From assembly GCF_900142825.1 (NCBI RefSeq), contig NZ_FRCH01000002.1, positions 868,001 through 932,000 on the forward strand: a stretch of DNA of 64,000 nucleotides, written 5' to 3'. This document shows, piece by piece, positions 35,348 through 43,101 of this stretch (within the stretch, counting starts at the first letter, position 1; the number at the start of each line of letters is the position of its first letter). Under the pieces are notes generated by a model, which saw only the letters and a program-made list of their open reading frames with translations, was not told the DNA's origin and did not search any database. A program made the translations under genes and the position numbers. This DNA is from Rhodanobacter sp. OK091 (GTDB lineage Bacteria > Pseudomonadota > Gammaproteobacteria > Xanthomonadales > Rhodanobacteraceae).

Positions 35348-35415
35348 GTCATTCCAGCGAAAGCTGGCATCCAGGGCCTTAGAGGCGCTGGACCCCAGCT
35401 TTCGCTGGGGTGACG
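35348..35415. repeat. REP-like inverted repeat between VgrG-like and PAAR genes
   Basis: CGTCATTCCAGCGAAAGCTGG on one side and CCAGCTTTCGCTGGGGTGACG on the other, forming a 68-bp hairpin with a 27-base loop (core arms 35354-35367 and 35395-35408). Sequences of this form are widespread intergenic repeats in proteobacteria. It is one of the few real gaps (186 bases) inside the eCIS operon. Confidence 0.7.
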
Positions 35416-35448
35416 AACGGGAAAGGTGGCGAGTTCTGTTCGTCATGC

Positions 35449-37215
35449 TCAATTGATCTGCACTATTCCGCCCTTGATCACCGTGGTCGCATCCCCGCTG
35501 ATCTTGGTCTGCGCTCCCGACAGCTCGACCGTGCCGGTGCCGGTGGCCTTGAAGCCGCTCTTGGCGCTGAACTCGGTATTGGTGCCGGAGAGCTTCACGT
35601 CCTTCTTCGCCTTGAACACCAGGTCCTTGGCGCTCTCGATGGTGATGCCGTCGCCATCGAGGGTGATGCTGTTGCCGTTCTGGTCCTTCAGCACGATGCC
35701 CTTGGCGTCTTCGGACAAGCTGATCTTGTTGCCGGCCGGGGTTTCCAGGCCGATCACTTTCTTCTCGTCGTCGAAAGTCAGCTTGAGTTTTTCGCGGCTG
35801 ACGTAACCCTTGTGCTGGTTATCGTCCTTGGCTGGCTCCGGCGCCGGATGCGCACTGCTGTGGCATTGACCGAGCACCACCGCGTAGCGCGGATCGTCGC
35901 CGAGAAAACCGACGATCACTTCGTCGCCGATCTCCGGCCGGAAATACGTGCCGCGTCCCTTGCCGGCATCGAGCGTGGCCAGGCGCGCCCAGATGCCGTC
36001 CTCGCTGGTGGAGACCAGCGGCAGACGGCACTTGATGCGGTCCTCGCCGGCCGGATCGTTTTCCAGCTGGGTGACCACGCCGATCTGCAGGCCGGCCACT
36101 GCCGGCAACAAGCCACCGGCGGGCAGCGGACGCAGCTCGTAGGTCTCGGCGAAAGTCTCCGGACCCAGGCCAAACTGAATATCGGTTTCCCAGTTGCCGC
36201 CGGCCACGGTCTGGCGCACGGCGGACACGTACAACTGGCCCTGGAAGCGCTGGCCGATACCGTCGATCTGCACCACCTGCCCCGGCTGCACGCCGGCGAA
36301 ACCCTGGCAGCGCGCACGGCCGCGCAGGCGCGCCAGGCGCATGCGCTGCAGCCGCGCATCGGCCCAGGCCTGCAGCTGCGCCTCGTCGAGCGCGCCGCCG
36401 TGGAAGATATCGTCCACGTCATCGCCGGCCACCTTGGCCAGATCGGCCGCGGCGATATTGCCGGCGGCCGGCGGCGAAGGCTCGGCGGCATCGGCATGGA
36501 TGGCCTCCTGGTCGGCCGCCTTCCAGCTCAGCGCCTTGATGCCCTTGCTCTGCCAGCGCGCATCCATCTCCACGTCCAACTCCAGTACGGTGGCGCCGTA
36601 GCCGAGCTTCAGCACCGGCGCGCCGTCGAACTTGGGCTTGGCCACGGCGACCTTGTCGTCGCCGACCAGCACCACCTGCCCGTTCGCCTCGGCGCGGCAA
36701 AGCAGGAAATCCCAGTCGCTGGCGTCGTACTGCACGACTTCTTTCAGGTCGGGCTTGGTCGCCTCGACATCGTTGGCTAGACCGTGCGCGTCCAGCAGGG
36801 CACCGGCGATATCGCTGTCCTTCTGGTTGACGAAGTACTTGCTCTTGCGCGAGGTGGTCATCTTCACCGCGTCGGCATAGCAGTCCACGCTGAGCGTGCT
36901 GCCGTTCTTGCGCACCTTCAGGCGCTGCTTGACCACCGTGCCCTTGAACACCTTGGTGTTCTGCGAGCGGTAGCCGAACTGGATCTCGATACTCTTGCCC
37001 GGCGCGAACAGATCGCCGTCGCTGGCCGGAAAGGTGGCCTTCGATGCTTCGCCGTCGTCGATCAGCAGCACCGCCATGGGAATCCGGTTGAGCTCGCGCG
37101 TCACCGTCACCGACTGCACATGCAGGGTGCCGGGAATCGCCTGGCCGCCGATCAGGATCTCGACGGTGCAGATATCCGGAGTGGCCGGCGTGGGGACGGC
37201 GGACGGATCGCTCAC
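35449..37215 (-). CDS. VgrG/gp5-gp27-like spike protein (Afp8-like)
   Basis: 588 residues. The N-terminal ~380 residues form the gp27-like hub (phage late control D type: LIGGQAIPGTLHVQSVTV, LFAPGKSIEIQFGY). An OB-fold follows near residues 385-460 (IGVVTQLENDP, ARLATLDAGKGRGTYFRPEI, GDEVIVGFLGDDPRYAVVLG). The C-terminus is a beta-helix needle of short repeats (LEDAKGIVLKD-like, GDGITIESAKD, FKAKKDVKLSG). No extra effector domain is fused. Its start overlaps the stop of the LysM gene by four bases. Confidence 0.93.
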   Translation of the reverse strand: MSDPSAVPTPATPDICTVEILIGGQAIPGTLHVQSVTVTRELNRIPMAVLLIDDGEASKATFPASDGDLFAPGKSIEIQFGYRSQNTKVFKGTVVKQRLKVRKNGSTLSVDCYADAVKMTTSRKSKYFVNQKDSDIAGALLDAHGLANDVEATKPDLKEVVQYDASDWDFLLCRAEANGQVVLVGDDKVAVAKPKFDGAPVLKLGYGATVLELDVEMDARWQSKGIKALSWKAADQEAIHADAAEPSPPAAGNIAAADLAKVAGDDVDDIFHGGALDEAQLQAWADARLQRMRLARLRGRARCQGFAGVQPGQVVQIDGIGQRFQGQLYVSAVRQTVAGGNWETDIQFGLGPETFAETYELRPLPAGGLLPAVAGLQIGVVTQLENDPAGEDRIKCRLPLVSTSEDGIWARLATLDAGKGRGTYFRPEIGDEVIVGFLGDDPRYAVVLGQCHSSAHPAPEPAKDDNQHKGYVSREKLKLTFDDEKKVIGLETPAGNKISLSEDAKGIVLKDQNGNSITLDGDGITIESAKDLVFKAKKDVKLSGTNTEFSAKSGFKATGTGTVELSGAQTKISGDATTVIKGGIVQIN

Positions 37216-37937
37216 GTCCCACCTCCCGTGCCGCTGGTCTGGGTCTTGGCGATCGGCGGGAAGCGCAAGGTCATCCCGGGTGTCAGCTCACGGAAATTGC
37301 CCAGGCCGTTGCGATCGGCCACCTGCAGGTAATAGCGCGGATCGCCATAGATCTGCTGGCACAGCAGCGGCAAGGTATCGCCCAGCTTCGCCTGCCGCAC
37401 GTGGGTCAGGTCCGGCGACTGTTTGTTTTCCTTGGCGGCGCGCTTTTCCTCTTCGATGCTGCTCTTGAAGGTCACCTTGGCGGTGGCGCGGATCGGCGTG
37501 CCGTCGGATTTGAACAGCTTGTAGACGATGTCCACCGCGGTGACGCGGCCTTTGAAGATCGAGTTCTCGCCCCACACCAGCTTGAAATGCCGCGGCTCGT
37601 GCGCGTCGCCCTGGTAGTCGATGATCACCTTCTTGAACTTCACCAGGTCGTCGGCGATCGAATCGCGCGGCTCGCCGTCGATGATGCCGGTGTTGTCGAA
37701 CAGGAACTCGAAGGCCATCTCCGAGGGCTCGGTGTACTCGTACTTCAGCTGCTTGCCGCTGCTGCCGTGCCCCTGCCCGCCTTCGGAGAACTTCAGCTTG
37801 TAGGAAAGCGTGTAGGTCTCCGGATTGATCAGGGCCTCGAAGGAATCGTCGGCCTCGGCCACCCCGCCGTTCTCCGCGGCCTTGGAGTCCGCGAAGGCGA
37901 GGATCAGCATCTTGCCGTGCTTGCCGGAGTCGGCCAT
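37212..37937 (-). CDS. LysM-containing tube-baseplate adaptor (Afp7-like)
   Basis: 241 residues from ATG 37937, with AAAGGA ten bases upstream. The N-terminal ~175 residues resemble the gp53/gp54-like adaptor of eCIS (FEALINPETYTLSYKLKFSE, EMAFEFLFDNTGIIDGE). The C-terminal LysM-like unit runs from QAKLGDTLPLLCQQIYGDPR to LTPGMTLRFPP. In this setting LysM is structural and joins tube to hub; it is not necessarily for murein binding. It overlaps DUF5908 and the VgrG-like gene by a few bases on each side. Confidence 0.88.
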   Translation of the reverse strand: MADSGKHGKMLILAFADSKAAENGGVAEADDSFEALINPETYTLSYKLKFSEGGQGHGSSGKQLKYEYTEPSEMAFEFLFDNTGIIDGEPRDSIADDLVKFKKVIIDYQGDAHEPRHFKLVWGENSIFKGRVTAVDIVYKLFKSDGTPIRATAKVTFKSSIEEEKRAAKENKQSPDLTHVRQAKLGDTLPLLCQQIYGDPRYYLQVADRNGLGNFRELTPGMTLRFPPIAKTQTSGTGGGT

Positions 37938-38125
37938 CAGCGTTCCTTTCTCGCCTGGAGCAGTTCGAACACCTGCTCCACGCATTCGGCCACCAGCTCG
38001 TCCTTGCCCGCCGCCGCACCGGCCGCCGCAGCCTGTTTCGCCGCGCCGGGAGAGCCGCCGTGCGCCTCGGGCGGCTTGCCCGAGACGGCGACGCGGATGT
38101 GCAGTTCCTTGATCTCGACCGGCAT
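37937..38125 (-). CDS. DUF5908-family small eCIS protein
   Basis: 62 residues. The start MPVEIKELHIRVAV is diagnostic of DUF5908, a small protein found between tube and LysM genes of eCIS loci. The C-terminal helix KDELVAECVEQVFELLQ is also typical. Its role is unknown; a baseplate or tube-end plug is a guess. The stop overlaps the ATG of the LysM gene. Confidence 0.85.
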   Translation of the reverse strand: MPVEIKELHIRVAVSGKPPEAHGGSPGAAKQAAAAGAAAGKDELVAECVEQVFELLQARKER

Positions 38126-38150
38126 GTCCGATGGCCCTGGTGGTGGATGA

Positions 38151-38603
38151 CTACTGCCCGTCCTGCAGGCTGAAGTAGCGGTACGACAGCTCCATGGTTT
38201 CGATCACCACGCTGTTTTCGTTCGCGTTGAGATCGCTGATCAGCCACTTCTTCGGAATCGCGTGCGCCACGTTCCAGGTGCGCAGCGATTGCCCCTGCTC
38301 GTTCATCAGGATCACGTTGATATCCGCAGGCGAGAACTCGCGATCGCGGAACGCCGCCGTGAACCAGTCCAGCACCGCCGAGCCCATCAGCATCCCGCGC
38401 TTGAGCACCAGGTCCGCGTACTTGGTGCGGACCGGCAGCTTGTGCTCGAAGCGGTTCTCGCCGCCTTCCTTGAAGCTCTCGAAGTCGTACTCGACGGACA
38501 GGCCCGAAACGGTCTGGAAGCGCGCGTCGGCCGGGCCGGGCTTGCTGTCGAGCATGAACTCGACCTTGTAGTAGAAGCTCCAGGGCGGGTAGTAATCGCT
38601 CAT
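38151..38603 (-). CDS. eCIS tail tube protein 2 (gp19-like, Afp5-like)
   Basis: 150 residues in the T4 gp19/phage tail tube family: SFYYKVEFM, FQTVSGLSVEYDFESFKEGG, KYADLVLKRGMLMGSAVLDWF and VVIETMELSYRYFSL. It is a paralogue of the next tube protein six bases away. In related systems one such protein makes the bulk of the tube and the other an adaptor at the baseplate end. Confidence 0.9.
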   Translation of the reverse strand: MSDYYPPWSFYYKVEFMLDSKPGPADARFQTVSGLSVEYDFESFKEGGENRFEHKLPVRTKYADLVLKRGMLMGSAVLDWFTAAFRDREFSPADINVILMNEQGQSLRTWNVAHAIPKKWLISDLNANENSVVIETMELSYRYFSLQDGQ

Positions 38604-38608
38604 GGCGG

Positions 38609-39049
38609 TCAGACGTCGATATGGCTCAGGCCTTCATGAGCGATTTCGACGCTCTCGATGGCGATCTCGTTGGCGTCGGACTTCAGGTCCGGCGCGGTGA
38701 CCTTCAGCGGGAAGCAGCGCGAGGCTTTCCATGCCGCCACCGGCTGATGCTTCTCGTTGAGCAGGCGGATGATCACGTCGCGGCGCTTGTTGGCGCGATC
38801 GTCGGCGACGTCCTCGAACCAGGTGTTGAAGTCGACGTCCTTCTCGAACTTGCCGCGCTTGAGCACCAGGGCCGCGGTTTTCTGCAGGCCGGGCTGAGCG
38901 ATCTTGTGGAAGTCCTGGCTGTCGCTGTGGCGGTACTCGATCTTCTCCCGCTCCATCACCAGGCCGGTGACTTCGGTGAAGCTGATCATCGTGCCGCCCC
39001 AGTCCACCTGGAAGTGGAATCGCGGCAGGGGATACGCTTGCTGACTCAT
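38609..39049 (-). CDS. eCIS inner tube protein 1 (gp19-like, Afp1-like)
   Basis: 146 residues. The pattern PRFHFQVDWGGTMISFTEVTG, ALVLKRGKFEKDVDFNTWF and NEIAIESVEIAHEGL is that of the Hcp/gp19-like tube protein of eCIS. It directly follows the sheath gene in transcription order (42-base gap), the usual sheath-tube pairing. This is probably the main tube subunit. Confidence 0.92.
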   Translation of the reverse strand: MSQQAYPLPRFHFQVDWGGTMISFTEVTGLVMEREKIEYRHSDSQDFHKIAQPGLQKTAALVLKRGKFEKDVDFNTWFEDVADDRANKRRDVIIRLLNEKHQPVAAWKASRCFPLKVTAPDLKSDANEIAIESVEIAHEGLSHIDV

Positions 39050-39091
39050 GGCTCAACTCCTGTTGAAAAGATCGACTCGGGACGAGCGGCT

Positions 39092-40483
39092 TCAGGACAC
39101 GGGCATCGTCTGCACGAAGCGCAGCACGATGAATTCGGCCGGCCGCACCGGGCACAGCCCCACCACCACCACCATGCGGCCTTCCAGCACGTCCAGCGCG
39201 GTCATGGTGCTGCCCAGGCCGACCTGCACCGAGTACGCGTCCGCGGCCTTCGCACCCATCAGCGCGCCCTGGCGCCATAGCGAATTGAGGAAGTTCTCGA
39301 TCATGCCCTTGACCTTGACCCAGGTATTGGCGTCATTGGGCTCGAACACGAACTGGCGGGTGGCGCGGCGGATAGATTCCTCGGCGAAGATGCAGAAGCG
39401 GCGCACGTTGACGTAGCGCCACTCGTTGTCGTTGCCGGCCAGCGTGCGCGCGCCCCAGACCAGGGTGCCCAGGCCGGTGAACGCGCGGATCGCGTTGACC
39501 GACTTGCCGCTCGTGCTGTCCACGTTCATGGTGTCCTGCGCGGTGCCGTCGATGGTGATGGTCGGCTGGATCGCATCGGCCACGCTCAGGTTGGCCGGCG
39601 CCTTCCACACGCCGCGCGCGTTGTCGACCGCGGCGTAGATGCCGGCCATCGCGCCGGACGGCGGCAGCTTGCAGGCGAGCTTGTTGATCGCGCCGATGGC
39701 CAGGTTGTACGACTGGTTGTCGCTGGTCTCCAGCGTGCTGAGCTTGGCCGCCGGGGAGGCGCCAACCGTCACATCGGTCTGGGTGTCGTCATAGGCGAAG
39801 CGCACCGTGGTTTCCAGGTTCGGCGCGTAGGCGGCGCCGTACTTGAGGTTGTTGGCCGGGGTGCCGTTGTCGCGGAATTTCTTGACCGCGGCGCCGATGT
39901 CGGTGCCGGGATCGTTGAGCGACAACGTGTCGCCATGCGTATCCATGATCAGGAAGCGGTTCTGCAGCGCCGCGCATTGCTGCAGCGCCTGGTCATACAG
40001 CGACTTGCAGTCGGCGATGCCCAGGTACTGCGCTTCGGGGAACACCAGCAGGGTCGGCTCGTCTTCCTTGCCGATCGCGGTCAGGCCGCTTTCCAGCTCA
40101 GTGAGCACCAGCGCCTTGTAATCGGCCACCGAGCAGATGTAGCAAGGCCCGCCGCCGTTATCGAAGTACAGCCGCACCGCGTACCACATCAGATGCACGG
40201 AGCGATCGGCCTCGGCCAGGGTCGCCACCGCATTGACGCTGCCATTCGTGGCGGTGGTGACGGCGACCTTGATCTTCACCTCCGGATCGGCGCCGCCGAA
40301 ATACTTCTCGTACTCGACCATCGAGGTGATGCGCGTCGGCTTCAGCGTGAGATCGCCAGCCGTATACAGCGTCGCCTGCTGGGTGTAGCCGATAAAGGCG
40401 GGGATCGCCGTGGCGACGCCGGCCACCGAAGGCGGCAGCGCCGAGATTTCTTCAACGTAGACGCCAGGTGTGTTGTAGGCCAT
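39092..40483 (-). CDS. eCIS contractile sheath protein
   Basis: 463 residues. The N-terminus TPGVYVEEISALPPSVAGVA and the C-terminal domain (WRYVNVRRFCIFAEESIRRA, FEPNDANTWVKVKGMIENFL, ALMGAKAADAYSVQVGLG, VVVVGLCPVRPAEFIVLRF) are classical tail sheath features. It is the only complete sheath gene here; Afp and PVC usually carry two or three. A truncated sheath-like gene lies 1.7 kb upstream (42192-42500). Confidence 0.94.
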   Translation of the reverse strand: MAYNTPGVYVEEISALPPSVAGVATAIPAFIGYTQQATLYTAGDLTLKPTRITSMVEYEKYFGGADPEVKIKVAVTTATNGSVNAVATLAEADRSVHLMWYAVRLYFDNGGGPCYICSVADYKALVLTELESGLTAIGKEDEPTLLVFPEAQYLGIADCKSLYDQALQQCAALQNRFLIMDTHGDTLSLNDPGTDIGAAVKKFRDNGTPANNLKYGAAYAPNLETTVRFAYDDTQTDVTVGASPAAKLSTLETSDNQSYNLAIGAINKLACKLPPSGAMAGIYAAVDNARGVWKAPANLSVADAIQPTITIDGTAQDTMNVDSTSGKSVNAIRAFTGLGTLVWGARTLAGNDNEWRYVNVRRFCIFAEESIRRATRQFVFEPNDANTWVKVKGMIENFLNSLWRQGALMGAKAADAYSVQVGLGSTMTALDVLEGRMVVVVGLCPVRPAEFIVLRFVQTMPVS

Positions 40484-40538
40484 GACCGTGAACTCCCTCT
40501 ATTCCGCGTGCTGGTTCAGTGGACGTATGTGAGAAGAC

Positions 40539-41558
40539 CTAGATGTAGATCTCCGAAACGAGCTGCGTGATGCGCGCGCCGCTCATCTGCGCCTTCACGA
40601 TGCCCTGCGAAGGCTTCTGCCGGGTGCCCGCATTGCCGAAGAACGTGAGCGGCAGCGGTTGCGTTTCGGGGGCGCCAGGCGCGCCGGTCTGCTTGTCGAG
40701 ATAGGTCCACCAGGTGGACCGGTTCTTCAGTCGCACTTCGTAGACGGTGGCAGGCGTTTTCGGTGCGCCCGTGCCATCGACGAAGCTGAAGTCGTCATCG
40801 CTCGCGCGCACGGCGGTGAGCGTGATCAGGGCGAATACGTTGTCCGGCACGTCATCACTCAGTTGCACGCCGCGCGCCGGCGCGCCGACCACCCCGGCCG
40901 GGGGCACGATGGCCGGCACGTCGCCCTGATGCAGGAACACCGGCAGGTCGGTGGCGGAGGCCGCCAACTGCTGGGTGGTAGCGCCGGGGTTGTCGCTGGT
41001 CAGTTGCAGCAGTGCGCCGGCGGAAAGCACCATCGCCTCCACCGCGTCGCTGGCGGCGGGCGCCGGATAATCGCGCGACAGGAACAGCACCTGGCCCGCG
41101 CCGAGCGTGCGCTTGGCCCCGGTGAGATTGGACAACACGGGCACGTCCGCCTTGTAGCGATAGATCACCCGGGTCGGCGACAGGTCGGTGGGATCGGCGG
41201 CTTCCTGCACGGTCTGTGGGCGGAAGGTCAGCGCCGTGTAGTCCAGGCAGTCGCCATTGGCGATCGACACCGCGAACGAGAACGTGGCAGCCGCATCGAA
41301 CGTCGCTTCACTCGGCGCCGCCACCGTGAAGCCCTGCCCCGTTGGCATGAACAGGCAGCGCAGACCGCTGAGCTGCTTGAGCGTGGACGGCGTCGGAGTC
41401 ACGCGCAGCAGCGGCCGCACGTCGTAGCTCAACAGGCGCTCGGCCTGCATGTCCGCCGCAAGGGTGTCGAAGCGCTGCCCACCGTCGTCCAGCCAGTAGT
41501 GATGCAGCAGCCTCACCTCGAACAGGCGGCGGTAAGAGGTGGTCGAGCGCTCGCTCAT
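40539..41558 (-). CDS. Unknown eCIS-associated protein between cap and sheath
   Basis: 339 residues. I do not recognise a Pfam-type domain. The N-terminus YRRLFEVRLLHHYWLDDGGQ and the segment YDVRPLLRVTPTPSTLKQL are reminiscent of a conserved protein in other eCIS loci. It has strand-rich composition, no signal peptide and no membrane span. It sits between the DUF4255 cap gene (one base apart) and the sheath gene (55 bases), so a structural role at the sheath or cap end is reasonable but unproven. Confidence 0.6.
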   Translation of the reverse strand: MSERSTTSYRRLFEVRLLHHYWLDDGGQRFDTLAADMQAERLLSYDVRPLLRVTPTPSTLKQLSGLRCLFMPTGQGFTVAAPSEATFDAAATFSFAVSIANGDCLDYTALTFRPQTVQEAADPTDLSPTRVIYRYKADVPVLSNLTGAKRTLGAGQVLFLSRDYPAPAASDAVEAMVLSAGALLQLTSDNPGATTQQLAASATDLPVFLHQGDVPAIVPPAGVVGAPARGVQLSDDVPDNVFALITLTAVRASDDDFSFVDGTGAPKTPATVYEVRLKNRSTWWTYLDKQTGAPGAPETQPLPLTFFGNAGTRQKPSQGIVKAQMSGARITQLVSEIYI

Positions 41559-41559
41559 T

Positions 41560-42210
41560 TCAGCCCCCCAAGCCCATCTGCCGGAAGGACGGCGCGGAGG
41601 TATCGCCCGCCACCTCGGTGATCAGGCCGGCCTCGGCCTGGGTAGCACGGAACTTCATCTCCAGCAGGCGCAGCGTGTACAGCGCGAACGGATACTGCTT
41701 GCCACCCAGCGTACCCCAGAGATGGTTCACCTCTTCCAAGGTCGGCGAATAGATGTCGAAGATCAGCTTGAAGGTTTCGAGCTGGTCCAGCGGATTGGTC
41801 GGCGCGTTGGTTCCTAGCGAATCCGGCGCCACCGAGTCCTGGTTAAACATATTGCTGAACTGGAAGAACTTGATGGTGCGCGAGAGCAGCAGCAACGCAT
41901 TGGTATAGCTGGTGTGTGTGGCCACAACCATGATGTGAAAGTTGAGGTACAGCGCAGGGTTCTGGTACTGCACGCGCAAGGTGGCGTCGTTGCGCACGGG
42001 CTGGACCAGGTTCTTGAGCGTCTTCTCCTCGCGGATGTTGATCATCGAGAATGCCAGCACGTCGCGCGGAATCGCTCCGGGACTGCTGCCACCCACGCCC
42101 TCGGCGATGTTGCCCAGGCGCACCTGGGGCGACACTGCTGGCGGCCCGTAAGCGTCGGCCAAGTGCCGCTCCAGTTCGTTCGCTACGATGGTCAAAGCAT
42201 GTGAAAGCAT
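41560..42210 (-). CDS. DUF4255 cap/tail-terminator protein (Afp16/Pvc16-like)
   Basis: 216 residues from ATG 42210 with a G-rich ribosome-binding site. LTIVANELERHLADAYGP at the N-terminus, VLAFSMINIREEKTLKN and LLLLSRTIKFFQ in the middle and KQYPFALYTLRLLEMKF at the end are typical of DUF4255. These proteins cap the tube and sheath at the top of Afp/PVC particles and set the final length with the tape measure. The start overlaps the end of the truncated sheath-like gene by 19 bases. Confidence 0.9.
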   Translation of the reverse strand: MLSHALTIVANELERHLADAYGPPAVSPQVRLGNIAEGVGGSSPGAIPRDVLAFSMINIREEKTLKNLVQPVRNDATLRVQYQNPALYLNFHIMVVATHTSYTNALLLLSRTIKFFQFSNMFNQDSVAPDSLGTNAPTNPLDQLETFKLIFDIYSPTLEEVNHLWGTLGGKQYPFALYTLRLLEMKFRATQAEAGLITEVAGDTSAPSFRQMGLGG

Positions 42211-42500
42211 GCTTGCCCCCTGGCTCCACAACGGATACCGCAGTGATCGGAGAACCGGTCGAGCAGCGTGGTGATCTCCCTGTTGTCGCCGCCAGGCGCA
42301 TCCGCGGGGAAACACCGCAGGTCAAACAGCTCCGCCTTCTTCAGCGTGTACACGCCGGCCTCGGTATCCGGATCGTCGTTACAGGTGGTGTCATCCAGTG
42401 GCGCGCTGCCCGACATCGATGTGGCCGCCCCCGTCATGGCGCGGGTACTGCTGGGTATCCCCTCGATATAGATACCCGGATGACTTGGGGTGGCTGACAT
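42192..42500 (-). pseudogene. Truncated/internally deleted sheath-like protein
   Basis: 102 residues. The beginning, HPGIYIEGIPSSTRAMTGAA, is a sheath N-terminus (compare GVYVEEISALPPSVAGVA in the intact sheath). After a short linker, GVYTLKKAELFDLRCFPA resembles the internal sheath segment of the form G(L/I)YALxKxDLFNLLCIP, normally hundreds of residues further on. The conserved C-terminal sheath domain is absent and the frame ends inside the cap gene. It looks like a second sheath gene reduced by deletion, though its frame is intact and it could still be expressed as a small decoy or adaptor. Confidence 0.55.
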
Positions 42501-42533
42501 GGCGGCTTCCTCGGGGATGACGAAGTGCGTCCG

Positions 42534-42803
42534 TCACTGCAGCGACGGGTGATCGGCGTGGTTCAGCGCGTAAAGCACGTTGCCGCCGGGAAGTCGGTCG
42601 CAGCGCAACTGGCCACGCTCGACCATGAGGTCCAGTGCTTTCTCGATGCGTTGGCGTTCGGTTTCGTAGCGCTGCTTCGGCAGCCACCAGCTCACGATGC
42701 CGTCGAGTGTGTCGGCGGCATCGGGGTGCTGCGCCAAATAGGCCAGTACCGCGCACTCCACTTCACGCCAGTCAGTTTGCTTTGGGTTTTGCCGATGGCT
42801 CAT
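42534..42803 (-). CDS. Small winged-helix-like protein, first gene of the eCIS operon
   Basis: 89 residues, with GGAGGTGA nine bases before the ATG. The pattern ECAVLAYLAQHPDAADTLDG, WWLPKQRYETERQRIEKALD, LMVERGQLRCDRLPGGNVLYAL gives helix-helix-helix-wing, a winged-helix fold. Similar small proteins occur beside other eCIS loci. It may regulate the operon or be structural. It starts about 18 bases after the predicted sigma-54 transcription start. Confidence 0.6.
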   Translation of the reverse strand: MSHRQNPKQTDWREVECAVLAYLAQHPDAADTLDGIVSWWLPKQRYETERQRIEKALDLMVERGQLRCDRLPGGNVLYALNHADHPSLQ

Positions 42804-42831
42804 GCGTCACCTCCATGTCGCAGGTGATCCA

Positions 42832-42848
42832 GGCAATCGCCGTGCCAA
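42832..42848 (-). promoter_or_regulatory. Sigma-54 (RpoN) promoter of the eCIS operon
   Basis: On the minus strand the sequence reads TTGGCACG-GCGA-TTGCC. It matches the RpoN consensus TGGCACG-N4-TTGC in every conserved position (-24 GG at 42846-42845, -12 GC at 42834-42833). The predicted start is near 42821, and the ribosome-binding site and ATG of the first eCIS gene follow. A sigma-54 activator is encoded immediately upstream. Confidence 0.8.
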
Positions 42849-42905
42849 CCACCGCGATGAGCGAAATGGCGTCAGATGGGGATGTCGCACGATGGTGCTG
42901 CGGAG

Positions 42906-42959
42906 AACCGGGTGAGGTTTGACCCGGTTTACGTATGCGGGTGGGTCAACTCGCACCCG
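42906..42959. promoter_or_regulatory. Paired enhancer dyads for the sigma-54 activator
   Basis: AACCGGGT-N8-ACCCGGTT (42906-42929) is a perfect 8-bp inverted repeat. A second dyad, CGGGTG-N10-CACCCG (42938-42959), shares the half-site CGGGT/ACCCG. The centres lie about 97 and 128 bp upstream of the predicted start, 31 bp apart (three helical turns), as expected for upstream activator sites. Confidence 0.6.
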
Positions 42960-43101
42960 TGGGTGTTGCGCAATGCCAAAAGCCCCCGTTGCCCGCGGAG
43001 AAAATGCGGAAACCCGAGATTGCCTTCCGGAGAGGCGGAGCCAAGGGCTTGCGCTTTCCGGGCACCCTCTTACGAGCAGGAGAGGAGAAGGCGACTACCC
43101 G

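Noticed and set aside
15645..42803. Type VI secretion system or R-type pyocin/prophage
   Set aside because: DUF4255, DUF5908, DUF4157, CIS_TMP and the AAA+ protein are eCIS markers; there are no TssJ/L/M/ClpV genes, and no holin/lysin, integrase or head genes.
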